This document shows, piece by piece, positions 58,016 through 64,000 of a stretch of DNA of 64,000 nt. The first letter of the stretch is position 1. Each line of letters begins with the position of its first letter. The translations under genes were made by a program, and so were the position numbers. This DNA is from Arthrinium phaeospermum (taxonomy: Eukaryota > Ascomycota > Sordariomycetes > Amphisphaeriales > Apiosporaceae), in contig QYRS01000003.1 in assembly GCA_006503535.1 (NCBI GenBank), positions 496,001 to 560,000 on the forward strand. The letters are read 5' to 3'. Under the pieces are notes generated by a model. The model ran no database searches. It was not told the origin of the DNA and saw only the letters and a program-made list of their open reading frames with translations.

Positions 58016-58915
58016 CTATCGGTTGCTCTTGGCGACACGCTCCAACTCGTCCTTCTTCTTGATGGCGTAAGAGTTGCTGCTACCCTTGGCAGCGTTGATC
58101 AGCTCCTCAGCCAAGCACTCAGCGATGGACTTGATGTTGCGGAAAGAAGCCTCACGGGCACCGGTGGTGAGCAGGGCAATGGCCTGGTTGACACGGCGAA
58201 GAGGGGAGACATCGACGGCTTGGCGACGGACGGTACCGGCGGAACCGATTCTGGTGCTGTCCTCACGGGGACCGCAGTTGACAATGGCGTCAACGGCGAT
58301 CTGGATGGGGTTCTGGTCGGTCATCAGGTGGATCTGCATGCTCGGTTAGTTTTCCTGTCTCTTGTCCGCTGCCGCAGTTGCGCGTATGTGTGGTTTGCGA
58401 GAATGGCTTACGATCTCGAAGGCGTGGGCGACGATGCGGACGGCCATCAGCTTCTTGCCGTTGTTGCGGCCGTGCATCATCAGAGAGTTGGTCAGACGCT
58501 CAATGATGGGGCAGTTGGCCTTGCGGAAACGCTTGGCGGCGAAACGGCCAGCAGAGTGAGGCACGTAGACGGGCGAGCGAATCTGGATGTAGTCGCTACA
58601 TGTCGAGGAAAATCCATAATTAGCACTTTTCCCCTCCCAGTACTTCGATGATGCGATTCCGGGCCCCAGCTGCTACAAGGCATATATAGACATTGATATT
58701 CCCCCAAAGGTTCGTATAAAAATCCACACAGCCCGCAACTCTGAGACCTCGAATAATTTTTGGGGGTGTCCTTACGTCAAAGAGATGTCGCGGATCTCGA
58801 CATCCTCGTAGGACCAGCGGTTGAACAGCTTGACGCTGCCAATCTCGGAGACGACATCCTTGGGGAGGACCTGGTAGTTGGAGGACTCAACCTCGATCTC
58901 GCCGTTGTCAGACAT
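58016..58915 (-). CDS. rps5: 40S ribosomal protein S5 (uS7)
   Basis: Three exons, 58915-58776, 58595-58412 and 58333-58016, give 213 residues. The protein is uS7: [12 protein letters not shown] and the highly conserved [40 protein letters not shown], the [20 protein letters not shown] core, and [13 protein letters not shown] with the C-terminal [10 protein letters not shown]. It lies in the head of the small subunit at the mRNA exit near the E site. Gene structure with two short introns near the 5' end is common for fungal ribosomal protein genes. It is transcribed divergently from RPS25, sharing a 438-bp intergenic promoter. Confidence 0.98.
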
Positions 58916-59353
58916 GTTGGGCGTAAAATTGACCGACGCTTGGGGGGGTGGTTAGTTGTCGTTGAGGGAGGGCGCTGAGGGCGAAGTTGGCGGTCGGTGG
59001 TATTAATTTTTTGCAGTCTGGCAATGCAAGTGAAGTCCAATAAACTCACACAACCCTTTGCTTCTGGAGTGTCGGTGCTTGCTGGTCGGGGTTTAGCCGA
59101 TGGAGAAAATTCACACACACAAAAATTCAAAAATTCGTGGGAAAGCGCAGAAGCCCCACTTCTGCCAGCCGCTGCCGCAGCTGCCATTGGCCCAATCTCT
59201 AGGGCAAAGCGATTGCCTGCAGCTGACTGGATGGGGCCCCCTCCCCTCCAACAATTCTCAGAATTGAATAGTGCATTCCTTTGACGACTTTAATCGACCG
59301 TTCCTCTTGACGAAGATCCCGACAACCAACACCAAATCAACAAATCCGACAAC
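58916..59353. promoter_or_regulatory. Shared RPS5/RPS25 divergent promoter
   Basis: Only 438 bp separates the two ribosomal protein starts, so control is likely joint. Near its middle, ATTGGCCCAAT (59186-59196) puts inverted CCAAT boxes back to back. CT-rich stretches occur near the RPS25 side. Confidence 0.6.
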
Positions 59354-59896
59354 ATGGCTCCCGCTAACACTGGTGCCAAGAAGCAGAAGAAGAAGTGGTC
59401 GAAGGGCAAGGGTGAGTTTCCGATGCATTTGTGATGCTCCCGATGCGAGCGACGTGCGATGGAATGGCTCTGGCGGCGCTGCTGCGCGACTCTGCGTGCG
59501 AACGGCGCAACCAGAATGCCTTCATCAGCACGTTCGATGACGCAGAAGGACATTTTTTACCACAAGGATTTCGACTGACATTCCTCCTCAATCCAGTCAA
59601 GGACAAGGCCCAGCACGCCGTCCTTCTCGACAAGAACACTTCCGACAAGCTCTACAAGGATGTCCAGTCTTACCGCCTTGTGACCGTCGCCACCCTGGTG
59701 GACAGACTTAAGGTCAACGGTTCGCTGGCACGCAAGTGCCTGAAGGACCTTGAGGAGAAGGGTCAGATCAAGGCCGTCGTCACGCACAGCAAGATGAAGA
59801 TCTACAGTACGTTTTTTCCCATCACTCGAGAATAATCCAAGGGAGTCATTTTGCTAACTGCTCGACACAGCCCGCGCTGTCGGCGCCACCGAATAA
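59354..59896 (+). CDS. rps25: 40S ribosomal protein S25 (eS25)
   Basis: Three exons, 59354-59411, 59597-59806 and 59871-59896, give 97 residues. The Lys-rich N-terminus (KKQKKKWSKGK) and the winged-helix-like core (YKDVQSYRLVTVATLVDRLK, VNGSLARKCLKDLEEKGQI) are typical of eS25. The last exon codes only RAVGATE. eS25 binds in the head of the 40S subunit next to the E site and is the known contact for several IRES types. Splice sites are consensus; the 185-nt first intron is the longest in this gene. Confidence 0.97.
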
Positions 59897-62800
59897 ATTA
59901 TCAATCTCACTCACGATGCTATGACGATTGTGAAGTCGATTCAGACGTCGTATTTGACAGGTCAGATGGATCGCACAGGGAAAAAACGGATTTGATGGTT
60001 TTCGGTTCGGCATTTGATCTCCGGCGTAGCATAGGGAACTGGTATATGGTTCAGTGGTCTTTGCTGCAGTTACGCTCAGTTGAGGCAGAATAAAAGAAAA
60101 ATTCTCCCACCTGACTTCGTATCCTCGTCCTTCTCGTTCGTATCGTGTGTGTGTGTGTGTTTGATGTCGTGGGTCAATGACGTGTTGCCCCAAATATTGC
60201 TTGGGGAATATGGATATCGCTTGTGAGCCTTATCTCAGCCTTGTGTTGCAATGAATTGTACATGCTTCTTAACAGTCGTGCATATTGCCTTGTACGGTGA
60301 CCGTATCGAGAGGTTGATTATTTATTGAATACTGGAGTAGAGGCTGTCACAAAGCCACTGCGAGACCACGCCCAGTGATGCTGCTAATATCCATCTGAAA
60401 CATACAAAATGTGCCGAACTGCTGTGCAATCTCAAGGAGCCACAAATGATTACTAAGATACTATTTCACGACATGGCGCAATGGCTTGAGCAGAAGTACT
60501 GGTAATAAGATTCTAGCAAGACGATAACTTCTTGTCAGTTACAGGCGTTCGGTTGCGAATTCCATGTCTGGCCATAGTTGAAAGCAGTGCCAGTATCGAT
60601 GCTTTATCCGGATACGTACTGCCCAAAGCGTAGAACAGCACCACGCTCACGCAGGGCATACTCCTTTGGATGGTGGTGAAAGCGCTGTTCTTGGAATACC
60701 ACTTCCCATAGACGGGTAGCAAACCAGTTTATCTCATTGGGTATCATAACTAACGGAATAAATACTATACCAATGGCATCAAGCGAACTCGATATGCACA
60801 GTATAGCATAGTCTGGTAGGAGCAACGCTTTCGCTATTAGGAGGATATGGAGGCAGCGCTTCAATCCTCGACGGGGATATGAATCCCACCTACATACGGT
60901 CGTAGTGGGACCACCGCAGTCTCGTCTCCAGGCCCAATCGATGAATGCTTCCGTGATATCTCAGTATAGGTACGGAGTAGATATCTTGTCACGACCGACT
61001 TGGGGCAGTCAACGGAGTGATACGGGAATGCGGCTGCCGTTTCTTCTAGACACAACTCAACGTCAAAGGCAAGTCTGTAGAGCCTGCTCCAATCAGTATG
61101 GTCAATGAGACCAGTCCAAATGCTTATTGTCGTTACCTTTGGCGACTTGTGTGTTACAGCTTCTCCAATGGCTGGTAGTCTTGTCTGCTGGTCGCCCCGA
61201 GTTTCTGCATCTGGTGCCCATAAATCACCGGTCAAATCTGTACTCCGCAAGCGGCCAACTGGCGATCCTCCGCGTATGGGTCATTGAATCCCGGAGTGCC
61301 TGGTTCGTTTTGATGCTTGTAAGTCGGAAAGCCAAGCTTTGGGGATGGGCAATGTGAAAAGAGGCTGGCGACCAGCTTCAGCCACAGCTATTGACTTTAC
61401 AAGGCATAACCATGACGGGCAAGGTCAGACATTTCAGTCTCAAGCCAGCTTCGCGACTCAACAAAAGCTCTTTTCTCGAAGGCCCAAGCTCAAAGTATGA
61501 GCGCAGGGCGCCATTTCAGCGCACTGCCAAAGCCGAGCTGACATTGAAGCAAGCTTATCGTGAAGTGCGTCTCTGACTGGAGTAAGAAACTCGGGCTGAC
61601 GGGCTGACGGGCTGACGGGCTAAGAGCCTTAAGAGGGCCGCAGCCGCGAGACGGCCCTAGTATGAAGACCCGTTTGAGGTTCGACAAAGCGGCTCAAAAT
61701 GTAGAACGAACTGCATCACCCATGCAGCATCTGCGGATGTATCTTCCTTGCCTGCTTGTTGGCAAGTGGGAACAGCAGTCAAATAAGCCTCCACGCAGAC
61801 AGGGAACAAAGACTTCTCTGATGTTACAAGAGCAAGATACATGTGTGTATATGAGCTTTGACCAGCGGATCAAGGCGCCCCAAGCTCCAGGTTGGGCAGG
61901 GAACAAGACAGAGGGGGGGAAAAATCCATTTGCGGCTCCGACGCAAGTAATAGGGATTGGATGTAGGTATCCAAAATGTCGGTCAGGACTCCGTGTCTGG
62001 ACAGGACTAGACTGTAGCACGGCATCGGCTATGCGAGTAATGGGGGAAGACCTCGACTCAATCATCTCGATCAATTACTGTGTCAGGATATCTCTAGATG
62101 GATGCAAACTAGTCCGTCTATCTGTGGCCGTTTCGCGAAGTGGTAGCCGAAATGCCCCCCGTATTCCTAGCGGACCTGGGTATAGCCGGTACATGCACAG
62201 GGCAAGAACGAAAGGGCGAGAAAGAAAAAAAAACTCGATTCGGGTAACAGAGAGACGGACCCCTGAAAGCTTAGAGCGAAAGAAGATCCGCAAGTGCATT
62301 CGTGGCCCATGCCGGAAGTTAACTGATGCAAGGCTTGCCGCTGGCTAATAATAAAATGGGAAAAGGAAAAATTCATAAGAGAGAGGGAAAGAAAAAGGCT
62401 CAACTCCTTCCATACCCGTAGCCTTCCCGGCATCCCTATCAATGGGAAAGTGTGTCGCGTGAACGGTATGGAAGTCAGACGGAACAATCTCTTGATCAAC
62501 CTTATCTATCACAAGTAAAATTTTTGTCACACACCGAACTTCCCCATACAGTACCAGCCTGTACAGGTACATCTTGCCGTAGATAGATGGAGATGCGGAT
62601 CTGTGAATTCACTGGAGATCCCACTTTTCGTCATTTAGCTGGCTCCTGGTGGGAGGGTTGTGCTGTAATCTTGCATGCGGTAGGTACTGTCAAGCCTGCT
62701 CCAGTGCAACGCGGGTAACAGGATGGAGGGAAAATAGAGCAGAGAACAGCATCATTCCGACATTCTCCGCGCCGGCCAGCCATACACCCCTTGCCAATTG

Positions 62801-63332
62801 GAGGGGCCCACCCTTGGCGCCTCGACCAGTCAAGGCCCGTCAAGGCCCGGTCTTGGCCAATCTGATTATCTGACACTGGAGTTGGTAGGTAGAGGGCGCC
62901 TGCCTCAGGCCCCAGCCCAGCACCACTGGAGCCAAGGCCAGTCTCGGCGGTGTTGGCCCCCCCTACCTGTCTACCTCCCGCAAGCTGAAGGGCTTTTTGT
63001 TACTTGGAACCGGCTGCAGACCAGACATTGGGTGCCGACTGGGTGCAGAAACTGGCTGGTAGACATACAAATTTGCGGTTAACCCGAGCTAGGTAGGTAG
63101 CTTGGGGCAGACTGCTCCACAATAATTTTTCGAACGTGGCCATTTATTAGCTCTCATTCAATGGCCGCTTGAAACTTTTTCTCTCTCCCTGTCCCATACC
63201 TCCAGACAAAGGGCAGTAGAAATATCCGCTGAACCACCACAGCAATCTACGCTTTCCTTCCCTTCCTCTCATCCATCATTCAACCATCTCCCCTCAGTCT
63301 TTTCTAGTCCTTCAGAAAGACCTTCATTCACA
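59897..63332. other. 3.4-kb gene-poor region
   Basis: A GT microsatellite lies near 60145-60160 and a short tandem repeat at 61593-61621. Long frames (for example 61662-62348 on the plus strand, 60861-61250 on the minus strand) have no recognisable content. The last 200-300 bases are pyrimidine-rich and are the carrier gene's promoter and leader. Confidence 0.5.
61593..61621 (+). repeat. Three perfect 8-nt repeats (GGGCTGAC) plus a partial copy
   Basis: GGGCTGAC is repeated exactly three times (61593-61616), then GGGCT. It is a minor simple repeat in a gene-poor region. Confidence 0.9.
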
Positions 63333-64000
63333 ATGTCTCCTCCTGAGAAGCAAAGCGTGCTCGGCATGCCGGTAAGTCTGACATCCTGCACACCCAACCC
63401 GAAATTCCCTCGTCCTGCCCTCGACAGCTCCGGCAGTCCGTAATGGGCGGCTACGTGTCAAATTCATCATCGCGGACTGCTTCCACTGCTTCAATTGGTC
63501 TCAATGGACACATTTGCCAGCTTTGCGCAGCCTTGCAGGATGTTTTGATGCTTATCGCCGCCTCTACGTGCTGCAGCTGCTGCCGGCAAATTTTTTCCCA
63601 CTCCAAACTCAATTGAGGTACTTTATGCTAATATGGTTTTTCTTCTAGCCTTTCGTGGCCGACTTCCTGAGTAAGTCAACCTCGTGAACCTGTCGACTCG
63701 AACTCGGTGCCATGACGAATATACAATCGTCGTCTTCGCTCGATTCGGCCCGATATGCCGGCTACATCATAAACACGTGATACTAACTGCAAATAGTGGG
63801 TGGTGTCTCCGCCGCCGTCTCGAAGACCGCTGCTGCTCCCATCGAGCGTGTCAAGCTCCTGATCCAGAACCAGGTAAGCATTCTCCCTGGCTATTCTGCT
63901 GCTGTTCATTGAGGCTTTTCGGCTCCCGAGCCCGGGCCGTCGGTGAACTCGAGCTGTTGTCCCGCTATCTTCTTGATACTAACACATGCGATTCAGGATG
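63333..64000 (+). CDS. aac: Mitochondrial ADP/ATP carrier, 5' part (cut by the window edge)
   Basis: The gene continues past 64000. Exons visible are 63333-63371, a 22-nt micro-exon 63649-63670, 63797-63873, and the first bases of the next at 63997. Together they encode [13 protein letters not shown], then PFVADFL, then [20 protein letters not shown] and LLIQNQ. The last is the first transmembrane helix and the first Px(D/E)xx(K/R) signature (PIERVK) of the ADP/ATP translocase. This inner-membrane carrier exchanges matrix ATP for cytosolic ADP. Splice borders were chosen so that the conserved helix stays in one frame. Three introns within 660 bases of the start are a notable structure. The remaining two repeats of the carrier lie outside the window. 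Confidence 0.93.

Noticed and set aside
60513..61250. Adjacent minus-strand frames that could be one spliced gene
   Set aside because: I could not find donor and acceptor sites joining them in frame, and neither part resembles a known family.
61662..62348. 228-codon ATG frame on the plus strand in the gene-poor region
   Set aside because: It lacks any familiar motif, intron or bias and crosses simple repeats; I treat it as chance.

Overview
The window is nuclear DNA of a filamentous ascomycete (Pezizomycotina, most likely a sordariomycete). The reasons are short GT-AG introns of about 48-100 nt, GC-rich third codon positions in conserved genes, families typical of these fungi (HET, 2EXR, DUF7580, Ppo fatty-acid oxygenase, OTT_1508-like deaminases), and a 1.4 kb AT-rich block with the dinucleotide signature of repeat-induced point mutation (RIP). 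The order is my inference; I could run no search. I support 24 protein genes that are complete or nearly so, one protein gene cut by the right edge, one possible small gene, one broken HET gene and one intron-containing tRNA-Ala.

Left third (1-23 kb) is rich in lineage-specific genes. A head-to-head pair at 1.9-5.5 kb couples a Cys/His-rich protein to a DUF7580 protein whose N-terminus resembles fungal STAND/HeLo-type signalling regions. A class III (SIRT5-like) sirtuin, a GPI-anchored secreted protein, a small monooxygenase-fold protein (ABM) and an allantoate-type MFS permease follow. At 12.7-16.8 kb lie two tandem paralogues of the OTT_1508-like deaminase family with intact zinc-deaminase motifs and the same phase-1 intron. 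Then come a 2EXR protein, a small cell-surface protein and the mitochondrial Holliday-junction resolvase Cce1.

Middle (23-39 kb) is mostly conserved housekeeping: glutathione reductase with two in-frame starts, tRNA-Ala(CGC), a short RecQ helicase, the RAM-pathway leucine-rich-repeat protein Sog2 with a structured leader, an unusually long BLOC-1 subunit 1 and the very-long-chain enoyl reductase Tsc13.

Right part: the RIP-like block (39.6-41.0 kb) is followed by a dioxygenase-P450 fusion (Ppo), an SDR, a membrane protein, a RING/TRAF-type zinc-finger protein, two tandem secreted paralogues and a frameshifted HET-domain gene. A GNAT acetyltransferase, the divergent ribosomal protein genes RPS5 and RPS25, a 3.4 kb gene-poor stretch and the 5' end of the ADP/ATP carrier gene complete it.

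Exon borders were placed by reading donor and acceptor sites and checking that the joined length stays in frame. All functional statements come from motif recognition, not from searches.
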